From NCBI RefSeq assembly GCF_002556545.1, contig NZ_CP022685.1:4628001-4692000 (forward strand): a stretch of 64,000 nucleotides of DNA, read 5' to 3'. The stretch comes from Streptomyces formicae. Lineage in GTDB: Bacteria; Actinomycetota; Actinomycetes; Streptomycetales; Streptomycetaceae. Below, one piece after another: positions 1 through 8,905 of this stretch. Both the position numbers and the translations under genes were made by a program. The notes below the pieces were generated by a model. That model saw only the letters and a program-made list of their open reading frames with translations, did not search any database and had not been told where the DNA came from. The number at the start of each line of letters is the position of its first letter. Position 1 is the stretch's first letter.

Positions 1-51
1 CACGGCGAGAGCCCGCGAGCGCGCGGCCTGCGCACCCACCTCCACACCCAT
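1..51 (-). CDS. 5' end of a gene running off the left edge, product unknown
   Basis: On the minus strand an ATG at 51 opens a frame of 17 codons that is still open at the window edge. It translates as M-G-V-E-V-G-A-Q-A-A-R-S-R-A-L-A-V, with codon use typical of Streptomyces (third positions almost all G or C). No clear Shine-Dalgarno sequence precedes it. It lies downstream of purD in the same orientation but is cut off from it by the hairpin at 310-341, so it would need its own promoter in 52-309. Too little is visible to name a product, and a false start is possible. Confidence 0.4.
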   Translation of the reverse strand, partial: MGVEVGAQAARSRALAV

Positions 52-309
52 GACTGACACGACCGATGGCACCCCCTGCTGCCTACTCCTCGGCCACCGG
101 CCGGGGCCGGTGGCACACATCAATGGCGTTGGTGTTGCTCACTCCCCCACTGTGGCACCCGCCACCGACATCGCAATGCCGGTGGTCTGTTTGGCTCTGG
201 GCGCTCTGAACTGCTTGCGCCGCACCCTAGTTGGGGTGCGGGGACCCGTCAGCCGGATGGGCCACCGGTCACTCGATGGAATGGCTTTGGCTAAAGGTGG
301 CTGCCGAAA
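52..309. other. intergenic region with one strong hairpin
   Basis: No gene is supported here. A long plus-strand frame crosses it but continues antisense through purD and has no coding character of its own. The notable structure is a perfect 8-bp inverted repeat, GCCACCGG (93-100) and CCGGTGGC (107-114), with a 6-base loop. It lies just ahead of the partial minus-strand gene and could be an operator or leader hairpin for it. Confidence 0.4.
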
Positions 310-341
310 AAGCCCCGGATCCAGTGTCAGATCCGGGGCTT
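310..341 (-). terminator. purD terminator hairpin
   Basis: A perfect 12-bp inverted repeat (310-321 with 330-341, 8-base loop) lies 25 bp beyond the purD stop. Read on the minus strand the stem is followed by four T residues, so it is a conventional intrinsic terminator for purD. Confidence 0.85.
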
Positions 342-366
342 CACCGAGCGTGAGATTGGCTGGAAG

Positions 367-1662
367 TTACTCCCCAGTCGCGTTCCCGGCGGCCTGCCCC
401 GCCTCCGGAGACTCCTCCGCGGCCGCCTTCGCCGCGATGTCCGTGCGGTGCTGCCCGCCGTCGAGGCGGATGCGGGAGAGCGCCGCGTACGCGCGCTCAC
501 GGGCCTCGCCGAGCCCGGTGCCGACCGCCGTCACGGAGAGCACCCGGCCGCCCGCGCTGACGACCGCGTCGCCGTCGCGCTTCGTCCCCGCGTGCAGGAC
601 GTACGCATGGGGCGCGTCCTTCGCCGCGACGTCGCCGAGGCCCTCGATGGGGTCGCCCGTACGAGGCGTACCGGGGTAGTTGTGCGAGGCGACGACCACG
701 GTCACCGCCGCGTCGTCGCTCCAGCGCAGCGGGGGCAGGTCGGCGAGCGTGCCCTCCGCGGCCGCCAGCAGGACACCGGCGAGCGGGGTCCGCAGCCGGG
801 CGAGGACGACCTGGGTCTCGGGGTCGCCGAACCGGGCGTTGAACTCGATGACCCGGACGCCGCGGCTCGTGATCGCCAGACCGGCGTAGAGCAGTCCGGA
901 GAACGGCGTCCCGCGCCGCCGCAGCTCGTCGACGGTGGGCTGCAGGACCGTCCGCATGACCTCGTCGACCAGCTTCGGGTCGGCCCAGGGCAGCGGCGAG
1001 TACGCGCCCATGCCGCCGGTGTTGGGGCCCTCGTCGCCGTCGAGCGCGCGCTTGAAGTCCTGGGCGGGCTGCAGCGGTACGACGGTCTCGCCGTCGGTGA
1101 TCGCGAAGAGGGAGACCTCGGGGCCGTCGAGGAACTCCTCGATGACGACGCGGTCGCAGGCCAGCGCGTGCTCCCTGGCGGCCTCGACGTCATCGGTGAC
1201 GACGACTCCCTTGCCCGCGGCGAGCCCGTCGTCCTTGACGACGTACGGCGCTCCGAAGGCGTCGAGGGCGGCGTCGATCTCCTCCGGGGTCGTGCAGACG
1301 TAGGACCGGGCGGTCGGCACGCTCGCGCCCGCCATCACGTCCTTCGCGAAGGCCTTGGAGCCCTCTAGCCGGGCGGCCTCCTCGGAGGGACCGAAGCAGG
1401 GGATGCCCGCGGCGCGCACGGCGTCGGCGACGCCCGCGACGAGCGGCGCCTCCGGACCCACGACGACGAGCCCGGCACCGAGTTTCTTGGCGAGCGCGGC
1501 CACGGCGGCGCCGTCGAGGGCATCGACCTGGTGCGCCTCGGCGACCTCTGCGGTGCCGGCGTTGCCGGGGGCGCAGTGCAGCTCGGAGACGGCGGGGTCG
1601 AGGGACAGAGAGCGGCACAGGGCGTGTTCGCGGGCACCACTGCCGATGACGAGGACCTTCAC
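367..1662 (-). CDS. purD: phosphoribosylamine-glycine ligase (GAR synthetase)
   Basis: PurD joins glycine to 5-phosphoribosylamine with ATP, the second step of de novo purine synthesis in the cytosol. The 431-residue product has the usual family length. Its N-terminal domain opens with the GSGAREHA glycine loop (residues 7-14). The ATP-grasp core follows, with the [12 protein letters not shown] motif near residue 211 and a late N-R-F-G-D-P-E-T-Q segment that binds metal and nucleotide. The frame stays open to 1809, but the conserved start is the GTG at 1662. Here TAGGCT (1670-1675) lies seven bases upstream and there is no Shine-Dalgarno, which suggests a leaderless mRNA. It is a single gene, not part of a pur operon in this window. 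Confidence 0.96.
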   Translation of the reverse strand: MKVLVIGSGAREHALCRSLSLDPAVSELHCAPGNAGTAEVAEAHQVDALDGAAVAALAKKLGAGLVVVGPEAPLVAGVADAVRAAGIPCFGPSEEAARLEGSKAFAKDVMAGASVPTARSYVCTTPEEIDAALDAFGAPYVVKDDGLAAGKGVVVTDDVEAAREHALACDRVVIEEFLDGPEVSLFAITDGETVVPLQPAQDFKRALDGDEGPNTGGMGAYSPLPWADPKLVDEVMRTVLQPTVDELRRRGTPFSGLLYAGLAITSRGVRVIEFNARFGDPETQVVLARLRTPLAGVLLAAAEGTLADLPPLRWSDDAAVTVVVASHNYPGTPRTGDPIEGLGDVAAKDAPHAYVLHAGTKRDGDAVVSAGGRVLSVTAVGTGLGEARERAYAALSRIRLDGGQHRTDIAAKAAAEESPEAGQAAGNATGE

Positions 1663-1854
1663 GGTGGTCAGCCTAGCCGGGGTGCGGTGTTGGCTTTGTA
1701 CGGGCTGCCAGGTCTGGCCCCTGGGCCTGTTGTACGTTCCTCCGAGTCCCTCGGCGACGGAGTGGACGACAAGCCGCCGCTTCGCGGCGATTCGTGCCCA
1801 CCCGTCCACCCCTGTCTCCGCACCGGGCGGTGGGAGCAGGGGCGGGGTGCCCGG

Positions 1855-4133
1855 CTATTCGTTCGGGTACTCGTCGATCACCGTCGCGCCCAGCTCCCTG
1901 ACGATCAGGTCGTGGCCCGAGAGGGCCGATTCGACCAGGTCCGGGTCGTCGTCCTCAGGGGTGTCGTCCTCCGGGGACACGTGCTCCGGGGCGGGCGCCG
2001 ACCGGGGGGCGGGGTCCGGGGCCGGGGGCGCCGAGGGGGGCGGGGCCTGGGGGCGGGGGCGGCCGGGGACGGGGTCGGCTGCGGCTGGGCCACGGGGCGC
2101 GGGGGCGCGGGGGCGCTGCCGCCGAAGTTGACCGCGGCGGGCGGCGGCGCGGAGCCGCCCGAGGGGTCGACGATCGCCTCGACCTTCCACTGCACGCCGA
2201 ACTGCTCCGACAGCGCCTGCCGGAGCACGTCCTCGCTGCCGCTGCTCGCGAAGTTGTCGCGCGCGCCCGCGTTCACGAAGCCGATCTGCAAGGTCGTCCC
2301 GTCGAACCCCGCCACCTGGGCGTTCTGGCTGAGCAGGATCCAGGTGAAGCGGCGGCGGTTCTTCACCGCCTCCAGGATGTTCGGCCAGAGGGTGCGCGGG
2401 TCGGGCCCGCCCGCGGGGGCCGCCGCCAGGGGGGCGGGGGCGGCGGGGGTCTGCGGGGCAGGTGCGGCCGAGTGCGGGGTCGGCTGGGGCGCCGGGGCGC
2501 CGGAACCGGCCGACGCGGCGGTGGGCCAGCCCCCCGGGCGCGGGGCCTCCGGAGCCGCGGCGGACGCGGGCGCGGGCGCGGCGGCGGGGCCGCTGCCCGG
2601 CGCGGACGCCGTGGGCCAGCCACCGGGCCGCCGCTCGGCGGCGGCAGCAGGGGCCGGAGCCGGGGGCGCTGTGGGTGCCGGGGCGGGAGCGGGAGCGACA
2701 GGGGCGGGAGCGGCGGCGGCAGGCGGTGCTGCCGTCTCCGGGGCGGGCTGACCGCCTCCCGGAGCGCCGGGAGCCGGGGACGGCGCCCCCGTGCCGCGGA
2801 CCGCGGCCCGCGCGGCCGCGGGGCCACCGCCGGGCGGCACCGACGGCCCCTGCGGAACCGGCTCTGCCCCGCCCGCGGGCATGGCGACACCGGGCTGCTG
2901 CACGCCCGCGTGGGCCTCGGGCCCGGGGACGTACCCCATCGCGGGGGCCGCGCCCTGGCCGCCTGCCACGAAGTTCCCGCCGCGCTCCAGGCGCTCGATG
3001 CGGGCCATCACGGAGCGCTCGTCGTCGTACGCAGCGGGGAGCAGCACGCGGGCGCAGATCAGCTCCAGCTGGAGCCTCGGCGACGTGGCGCCGCGCATCT
3101 CGGTGAGGCCCTCGTTCACCAGGTCGGCCGCGCGGCTGAGCTCGGCGCCGCCGAAGACACCGGCCTGCGCCTGCATCCGCTCGACGACGTCGGCGGGGGC
3201 GTCGATGAGGCCCTTCTCCGCGGCGTCCGGCACGGCCGCGAGGATCACCAGGTCACGCAGCCGCTCGAGGAGGTCGGCGACGAAGCGCCGCGGGTCGTTG
3301 CCCCCCTCGATGACGCGGTCCACGACCTCGAAGGCGGCAGCGCCGTCCCCGGAGGCGAAGGCTTCCACCACGGAGTCGAGCAGCGACCCGTCGGTGTACC
3401 CGAGGAGGGAGGTCGCCATGGCGTACGTCACACCCGCGTCACCCGCACCGGCGAGCAACTGGTCCATGACGGACATGGAGTCACGCACGGAGCCCGCGCC
3501 CGCGCGCACGACCAGCGGGAACACCCCGTCCTCGACGGCCATGGCCTCACGGCCGCAGACCTCGGCGAGGTACTCGCGGAGCGTGCCGGGCGGGACGAGC
3601 CGGAACGGGTAGTGGTGCGTGCGCGAGCGGATCGTGCCGATGACCTTCTCGGGCTCGGTCGTCGCGAAGATGAACTTGAGGTGCTCCGGGGGCTCCTCGA
3701 CCACCTTCAGGAGGGCGTTGAAGCCCGCCGAGGTGACCATGTGGGCCTCGTCGATGATGTAGATCTTGTAGCGGCTGCTCGCCGGGCCGAAGAACGCCTT
3801 CTCGCGCAGGTCACGGGCGTCGTCCACGCCACCGTGCGACGCGGCGTCGATCTCGATGACGTCGATCGAACCCGGTCCGTTGCGCGCGAGGTCGCGGCAG
3901 GACTGGCACTCGCCGCAGGGCGTCGGAGTGGGACCTTGCTCACAGTTGAGACAGCGGGCCAGGATGCGCGCGCTCGTCGTCTTGCCGCAGCCGCGGGGGC
4001 CACTGAACAGGTAGGCGTGGTTGACCCGGTTGTTGCGCAGCGCCTGCTGCAGCGGGTCGGTTACATGCTCCTGCCCGATGACCTCGGCGAAAGACTCCGG
4101 GCGATAGCGGCGGTACAGCGCGAGAGACGACAC
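1855..4133 (-). CDS. dnaX: DNA polymerase III gamma/tau subunit, C-terminal frame broken near 2050
   Basis: Clamp-loader ATPase that loads the sliding clamp and links polymerases at the fork. Residues about 45-54 carry the Walker A loop (G-P-R-G-C-G-K-T-T). Four cysteines at about 63-81 form the zinc module, and D-E-A-H follows near 126. After the collar domain (to about 360) comes a Pro/Ala-rich linker with two copies of PGGWPTA, then a folded tau-like domain. As written, the frame runs on to a stop at 1905 with an Arg/Pro-rich nonsense tail. The expected acidic tail, ending in V-I-D-E-Y-P-N-E, is in the adjacent frame and stops at 1855. One missing base in the G-run at 2049-2053 (plus strand) explains this. 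The GTG at 4133 is preceded at seven bases by TAACCT (4141-4146), so the mRNA is probably leaderless. Confidence 0.93.
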
Positions 4134-4186
4134 GCATACGAGGTTAATGGGGACCACTGACAACCTGGACCGCCCCAACGCAAAGC

Positions 4187-4272
4187 GCCCCCCACGCACC
4201 CGCCAGAGCCGACCTACCCTTGCTGCCTTCCGGCCCTGGGGGAGTTCAGTCAGATAGCGCCACGTGAGGGGC
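4187..4272 (-). ncRNA. ffs: bacterial small signal recognition particle RNA (4.5S RNA)
   Basis: The minus strand contains the conserved SRP RNA apical domain, including the GGAA tetraloop region and the asymmetric loop CAGCAAGG that binds Ffh. The ends close as GCCCCTCACG (starting at 4272) against CGTGGGGGGC (ending at 4187), forming the long terminal helix. It lies just upstream of dnaX on the same strand, an arrangement I recall from other Streptomyces. The exact 5' end could be a few bases further out. Confidence 0.9.
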
Positions 4273-4407
4273 TGGCCCCCACAGTAGCGGATCCCCCGGG
4301 CCGGAAGCGACGCCGGTCCCGGCCGGGGAGACCTCCGGAGACGATCACGACGGCGACCTCGGGATCGTGTTCGCGAGCACTCCCCAACGTCTTGTATTGT
4401 TTGCGGC

Positions 4408-4492
4408 GGAGGATTCGCCTAGTGGCCTAGGGCGCACGCTTGGAAAGCGTGTTGGGGGCAACCCCTCACGAGTTCGAATCTCGTATCCTCCG
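4408..4492 (+). tRNA. tRNA-Ser, anticodon GGA
   Basis: An 85-base cloverleaf with acceptor pairing GGAGGAT (4408-4414) to ATCCTCC (4485-4491), discriminator G, anticodon loop TTGGAAA and the long variable arm typical of serine tRNAs. The T loop TTCGAAT is intact and no CCA is encoded. Confidence 0.96.
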
Positions 4493-4511
4493 CACTCGCC
4501 CGTCAGGGCAA

Positions 4512-4547
4512 CCGAAGGCCCCAACTGTTCGCAGTTGGGGCCTTCGG
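4512..4547 (+). terminator. tRNA-Ser(GGA) terminator
   Basis: A perfect 16-bp inverted repeat closed by a TTCG tetraloop starts 20 bases after the tRNA. No long T-run follows, as is common for Streptomyces terminators. Confidence 0.85.
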
Positions 4548-4586
4548 TGTTCTCGAAGAGGCGTTCTCGAAGAGGTAGGCCATCTG

Positions 4587-5387
4587 GTGACGCACGCTGC
4601 CGCCCGGTTCCTGTCCCGTTTCCGTCGGGTCGTGGTCGAGAGCTTGGTCCGTGAGTGGCGTGGGGTCATCGTCGGGCCCTTCCGCGCTCTGTGGGAGCGC
4701 GGTCCGCTCGGGGTCTCGCTGGCGTTGTTCGCCACCGTCGCCGTGATCGGGCTGCACGCCTACCAGCAGACGGAGACCGGTGCGGCCGTGCTCCGTGTGG
4801 TCAGTGAGGTGCGGGCGGACCAGCCCTTGGCGCTGTCCCTGCTGCGTACGCCCGTCTCGTTGTTCGTGCCCGCGCAGGACCTGGCGGTGTGGGGCGGGCT
4901 GCCACGGCTGTTCCTCGCGTTCGCGCTCGCCGAACTCGCCTTCGGGCGCATACGGACGCTGGTGGTGGCCTACGCCGCCACGCTCGCCGGGACCCTCGGC
5001 GCGCGCGTGATGATCGCCCTCGGCCCCGGTCTGCTCGGTCTGCCCGCCGATGCCGCGCACGCGGTGGACACGGGGGCCTCCGCGGCGATCGTCGGGCTCT
5101 TCGCCTTCGCCGCGGTGACCCTGCGGGCCCCGCTGCTCTTTCTCGCCGCCGTCGTTCCGACGGTCGTGGGTTCCGTCGCCGAACCCAATCTCGCGGGGCG
5201 CGAGCACCTCGTGGCGGTGGCCGCCGCCATGCTTCTCGCCCTTTTCCTCAAGACCGCTCCCGCCGCCTCGCGTTGTCAGTGGGCGCTGCCAGAATCGGCA
5301 GCAGTCGATGGGGAGGTCGGGCATGGCTGTTCTCGACGTGCGGGACCCGGTGGCCTCGGCGGTCACCGGGGCGATCCGGGGCGGTGA
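4587..5387 (+). CDS. rhomboid-like multi-pass membrane protein
   Basis: A 266-residue membrane protein. After a basic amphipathic N-terminus there is a hydrophobic segment (about residues 28-45), a reentrant or extracellular stretch, and then four or five further hydrophobic helices up to about residue 225. The arrangement resembles rhomboid-fold or rhomboid-like proteins, but I do not see a clear G-x-S-G serine protease motif, so protease activity is not supported. The frame is open back through the tRNA. The GTG at 4587 is preferred because an AGGTAGG ribosome site lies eight bases ahead. The last 65 bases overlap the ankyrin gene in another frame, so the C-terminal tail after the final helix is polar and probably unconserved. 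Confidence 0.75.
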   Translation: MTHAAARFLSRFRRVVVESLVREWRGVIVGPFRALWERGPLGVSLALFATVAVIGLHAYQQTETGAAVLRVVSEVRADQPLALSLLRTPVSLFVPAQDLAVWGGLPRLFLAFALAELAFGRIRTLVVAYAATLAGTLGARVMIALGPGLLGLPADAAHAVDTGASAAIVGLFAFAAVTLRAPLLFLAAVVPTVVGSVAEPNLAGREHLVAVAAAMLLALFLKTAPAASRCQWALPESAAVDGEVGHGCSRRAGPGGLGGHRGDPGR

Positions 5388-6039
5388 CGTACCCGGCCTG
5401 CGCGAGCTCCTCGCCGCGCGGCCAGGGCTTGCCGCCTCGGCGATCAGGCAGGACGGCGAGGCAGCGGGGACGCGCAGCCTGCTGCACATCGCCACGGACT
5501 GGCCGGGGCACTTCCCCGAAGGCCCCGAGGTCATCGCCGTCCTCGTCGCGTCGGGCGCCGACCCCGACGCCCGCTTCATCGGCGCCCACGCCGAGACGCC
5601 ACTGCACTGGGCCGCGAGCAACGACGACGTGGCCGCGGTGGACGCCCTCGTCGCCGCCGGTGCCGACATCGAGGCGGACGGCGCCGTCATCGCGGGCGGC
5701 ACGCCCCTGACCGACGCCTGCGCCTTCGGCCAGTGGCGGGCGGCTCGGCGGCTCCTGGCGCACGGGGCGCGGACGACCCTGCACGAGGCGGCGGCGCTCG
5801 GGCTCCTCGACCGCGTGACGTCCCTCGTCGAAGGCGCAGGCGCGCCGGACCGCGAGGACCTCACCAGCGCCTTCTGGGGCGCCTGCCACGGCGGCCACCT
5901 GGCCACCGCCCGCTACCTGCTCGACCGGGGCGCCGACCCCGCCTGGGTCGGATACGAGGGCAAGACGCCCCTGGACATCGCCGTGGAGGCGGGCGCGGAC
6001 GAGGTCGCCGCGTGGCTGCGCGGGCTCGGGCGGTCATAG
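5323..6039 (+). CDS. ankyrin repeat protein
   Basis: A 238-residue soluble protein made mostly of ankyrin repeats. Repeat cores are visible as G-A-D-P-D-A-R, T-P-L-H-W-A-A, G-A-D-I-E, R-G-A-D-P and K-T-P-L-D-I-A, giving about five repeats. Ankyrin arrays bind protein partners; the partner here is unknown. The ATG at 5323 is chosen over 5308 because GGGAGG sits five bases ahead of it. No signal peptide is seen. The stop codon at 6037-6039 falls inside the first copy of a phased GGYCATAG repeat that continues to 6085. Confidence 0.88.
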   Translation: MAVLDVRDPVASAVTGAIRGGDVPGLRELLAARPGLAASAIRQDGEAAGTRSLLHIATDWPGHFPEGPEVIAVLVASGADPDARFIGAHAETPLHWAASNDDVAAVDALVAAGADIEADGAVIAGGTPLTDACAFGQWRAARRLLAHGARTTLHEAAALGLLDRVTSLVEGAGAPDREDLTSAFWGACHGGHLATARYLLDRGADPAWVGYEGKTPLDIAVEAGADEVAAWLRGLGRS

Positions 6040-6085
6040 GGGAGGGCCATAGGGCGGTCATAGAGGGGTCATAGGGCGGTCATAG
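6032..6085. repeat. five phased copies of GGYCATAG
   Basis: The octamer GGTCATAG (GGCCATAG in copy 2) starts at 6032, 6045, 6056, 6067 and 6078, a spacing of 13 and then 11 bp. The first copy contains the ankyrin gene stop codon. Helical-turn spacing is the notable property; the function is unknown. Confidence 0.8.
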
Positions 6086-6233
6086 GGGGGCTAGCACCAC
6101 CCCCGAGACACCACGTTGCCGTATGCCGCCCGCCCCGTTGATCCGCGAGGGTTGAGGACGTCAGCAGGTGCGCGCCCGCCGCCTGGTGGACACCGCTCGT
6201 CCCCCTCCCCGCCGTGAAGATTCGAGGCCCGTC

Positions 6234-6950
6234 ATGAGCACCAGCACCCTCCCGTACACCGCGTCAGCCGCCGCTCCCCTCCAGGACCGCGGTTCCTCCC
6301 GGCGCGAGCACGTCGGCTTCTGGCGGGCGCCGTTCGCCGCCGTGACCTACCGGGAGATCGGTCATGTGCTGGTCTCGCTGCCCGTCGCGATCGCCGGGTT
6401 CGGCTTCGCCGTCTCGGCGATCGCGCTGGGGGCGGGGCTGCTCGTGACCGTGCTCGGGCTGCCGGTCCTCGCCGCCGCGCTCGCCGCGGCGCGGGGGCTC
6501 GGCGCCGCCGAACGACGTCGGGCCCGCACGGGGCTCGGGCTCGACGTCGCGGGCCCCGCCCCGCTCGACGTGCCGCGTGACAAGGGGCGTTGGGCCGGGG
6601 TGCGGGCCCGCCTCGCCGACGGCGCGGGCTGGCGGGCGCTGCTCTTCCAGCTGGTCATGTTCCCCTGGCGCGTCCTGAGCTTCACCCTCTCGGTGACGTT
6701 CCTGGTCACCGGCTGGGTGGTCGCGCTCTTCCCGACGTACTCCTGGGTCTTCCACCACTACGTGGGCTGGCCCGGCTACCGCCTCTACGACTTCACGTCC
6801 GGCGGCGAGCGGCACCACTACTACATCACCTCTCCCGCTCAGGTCCTCGCGGTCGGCCTCGTCGGCGCCGTGCTCGTTTTCCTCACCCCGAAGCTGATCC
6901 GCGCCCTGACCGGCGTCGACCGCGCGGCGGTGCGCTCGCTGCTCGGCTGA
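6234..6950 (+). CDS. sensor domain-containing membrane protein, no kinase attached
   Basis: A 238-residue membrane protein resembling the Streptomyces putative sensor domain normally fused to the N-terminus of histidine kinases. It has paired hydrophobic helices near residues 42-80, a polar central segment, another pair around 145-180 containing an F-P-T-Y-S-W-V stretch, and a final helix near 205-225. No kinase domain follows and no kinase gene adjoins it, so it stands alone. The ATG at 6234 was taken in place of the upstream GTG at 6168, which would add a non-conserved Arg/Pro tail; ribosome site evidence is weak for both. Its last 112 bases overlap the end of the convergent EamA transporter gene. 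Confidence 0.8.
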   Translation: MSTSTLPYTASAAAPLQDRGSSRREHVGFWRAPFAAVTYREIGHVLVSLPVAIAGFGFAVSAIALGAGLLVTVLGLPVLAAALAAARGLGAAERRRARTGLGLDVAGPAPLDVPRDKGRWAGVRARLADGAGWRALLFQLVMFPWRVLSFTLSVTFLVTGWVVALFPTYSWVFHHYVGWPGYRLYDFTSGGERHHYYITSPAQVLAVGLVGAVLVFLTPKLIRALTGVDRAAVRSLLG

Positions 6951-7864
6951 CTCCCGCCAGGGGCCGTGCGCATGCCCGTCCCCGTCCCCGCCCCCGCCCG
7001 GGTCAGCCCGACGCCCGCGAGCACCACCACCATGCCCGCCACGACCCGCACCCCGACGTCCTCGCCGAGCACGACCGCGCCGAGCACGATCGAGACGACC
7101 GGCAGGAGGTAGCCGACGGTGGCGGCCGCGGTGGGGCCCTCGTCCGCGATGAGGCGGGAGTTGAGGTGGAAGGTGATGCCCGTGCCGAGCGTGCCGAGGA
7201 CGACGAGCGCGAGGATTCCGGTGAGGGTGGGGGACGAGGTGCCCGTGGGGGCGGCGGGCAGGGCGAGCGTGGTGAGGCCCGTCGCGGTGAGCAGTTGGGC
7301 GGCGGAGAGCGCGAGCGGCGCGGTCTCGCGGCCGATCAGGTTGCGGGCCATGTAGGCGAAGGCGACGGCGTAGCTGACGGCGGCGGCGAGCAGGGCGAGC
7401 GTGCCCCAACTGGCGAGCCCCGACTGCTGCCAGGGCGCGAAGATCAACAGGGTGCCCGCGAAGCCGAGCGCCAGGCCGGTCAGGCGCAGCGGGCCGAGGC
7501 GGCGCTCGGTGCGCAGCAGCAGGCCGATGGCCACGGACCACAGCGGTGTCGTGGCGTTGAGTACGCCCGCCACGCCCGAGTCGACGGTCTGCTGGCCGAG
7601 GCCGAAGAGGAAGAACGGCAGGGCGTTGCAGAAGAAGGCGGCGACCACGAGGTGCCCCCACGTCCTGCGGTCCCTCGGGATGCGGTGCCCGGCCGAGCGG
7701 GCGAGGACGAGCAGGACGGCGGAGCCGAGCGCGCACCGCACGATGGTGAGGTGCAGGGGCGCGATGCCGCCGCTCAGGGCGAGCTTGATCCAGAGGAAGC
7801 CGGAGCCCCAGAGCAGGGCGAGGACGGCCATGCGGACGAGGGTGGCGCGTGAACCGCTGGGCAC
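6839..7864 (-). CDS. EamA/DMT family transporter
   Basis: A 341-residue inner-membrane exporter of the drug/metabolite transporter superfamily, with two tandem EamA units of five helices each (about residues 10-140 and 150-285). The opening A-L-L-W-G-S-G-F-L-W-I-K is the classic start of the first unit. The substrate is unknown. The GTG at 7864 has AGGAGG six bases upstream, although the frame is open far beyond it. The last 40 or so residues after the tenth helix are polar and come from the 112-bp convergent overlap with the sensor gene. It is transcribed divergently from a LysR regulator 105 bp away, which probably controls it. Confidence 0.9.
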   Translation of the reverse strand: MPSGSRATLVRMAVLALLWGSGFLWIKLALSGGIAPLHLTIVRCALGSAVLLVLARSAGHRIPRDRRTWGHLVVAAFFCNALPFFLFGLGQQTVDSGVAGVLNATTPLWSVAIGLLLRTERRLGPLRLTGLALGFAGTLLIFAPWQQSGLASWGTLALLAAAVSYAVAFAYMARNLIGRETAPLALSAAQLLTATGLTTLALPAAPTGTSSPTLTGILALVVLGTLGTGITFHLNSRLIADEGPTAAATVGYLLPVVSIVLGAVVLGEDVGVRVVAGMVVVLAGVGLTRAGAGTGTGMRTAPGGSQPSSERTAARSTPVRARISFGVRKTSTAPTRPTART

Positions 7865-7969
7865 GGTCGCCTCCTGCTTCTCTCGGGCCGGGTGGGGTCC
7901 TCGTACCGTCTCCCGGAAGCCGATGTAAGACAAGCGAAAAGATATGCACTCAGGATTAAGCTGTGCTGC

Positions 7970-8905
7970 ATGCTTGATATGCGGCGCATGCAGATCCTGC
8001 GGGCGGTGGTCACCAGTGGCTCGGTGACCGCGGCCGCCAGGAACCTCGGCTACACGCCATCGGCCGTCAGCCAGCAGATGACGGCCCTGGAGAAGGAGGC
8101 GGGCATCCCGCTCCTGGAGAGGACCGGGCGCGGCGTGCGCCCGACGGACGCGGGCCGACTGCTCAGCGACTGCGCGACGGCCATCGGCAAGCACGTCGCC
8201 GAGGCCGAGACGGCGCTCGCCGAGCTGCGGGCCGGGCACCGGGGACGGGTCTCGATGCGGTACTTCGCCACGGCGGGAGCCTCCCTCGTGGCGCCCGCGC
8301 TCGCCGCGCTGCGGCGCGAACACCCGGGCGTACTGGTCGACTTGAAGCTCTTCGACCTCGACGATCCGGTGCTCGACGTGAAGGCGCGCAGGGCCGACCT
8401 GGCGCTGGTGGTCAGGCCCGGCGACGGGTTCGCCGCCGAGGGCGTCCGCTTCCTGCACCTGCTGGACGACCGCTACCGCGCGGTGCTGCCGAAGGGCCAC
8501 CGCCTCGCCGCCGAGCCGGTCGTCGAACTCGCCGACCTCGCGGGCGAGTCGTGGGTCGGCAGCGAGTCACCGGGCCCCTGCCAGGACGCGGTGCTCGACG
8601 CGTGCGGGGCGGCCGGGTTCACCCCGGACTTCGTGGTGGAGAGCGGCGACTACGCGACGGCGCAGGGCTTCGTCGCCGCCGGACTCGGTGTCACCCTGCT
8701 CCCCGAACTGGCCCTGGCGGGCGGTCACCACCCCGACGTGGTCGTACGGAAGGTCGCGGGACCCGAGCCGGTCAGGTCGATCCACGCGGCCGTACGCAAC
8801 GCGTCCCCGGCTCAACCGGCACTGCGCGGGCTGCTGGCCGCGCTGCGGGAGGTGACGTCGAGGGCCACGGCCCTGCCCGACCCGTCCCGCGAAGGCGCCG
8901 CGTAA
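7970..8905 (+). CDS. LysR family transcriptional regulator
   Basis: A 311-residue LysR-type regulator. Residues 5-63 form the winged helix-turn-helix (M-Q-I-L-R-A-V-V, then V-T-A-A-A-R-N-L-G-Y-T-P-S-A-V-S-Q-Q), and residues about 90-290 the periplasmic-binding-protein-like effector domain. Start choice: the ATG at 7970, just before M-L-D-M-R-R; 7979 is also possible. It is divergent from the EamA exporter, the usual layout for a LysR controlling its neighbour. The AT-rich shared gap (7865-7969) must hold both promoters and the operator. The last 94 bases overlap the convergent GNAT gene. Confidence 0.92.
   Translation: MLDMRRMQILRAVVTSGSVTAAARNLGYTPSAVSQQMTALEKEAGIPLLERTGRGVRPTDAGRLLSDCATAIGKHVAEAETALAELRAGHRGRVSMRYFATAGASLVAPALAALRREHPGVLVDLKLFDLDDPVLDVKARRADLALVVRPGDGFAAEGVRFLHLLDDRYRAVLPKGHRLAAEPVVELADLAGESWVGSESPGPCQDAVLDACGAAGFTPDFVVESGDYATAQGFVAAGLGVTLLPELALAGGHHPDVVVRKVAGPEPVRSIHAAVRNASPAQPALRGLLAALREVTSRATALPDPSREGAA

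Noticed and set aside
50..679. Long plus-strand frame across the left edge and purD
   Set aside because: It is antisense to purD for most of its length, with no recognisable domain; a by-product of high GC.
448..1368. Plus-strand frame within purD
   Set aside because: Antisense to a well-defined essential enzyme; no independent evidence.
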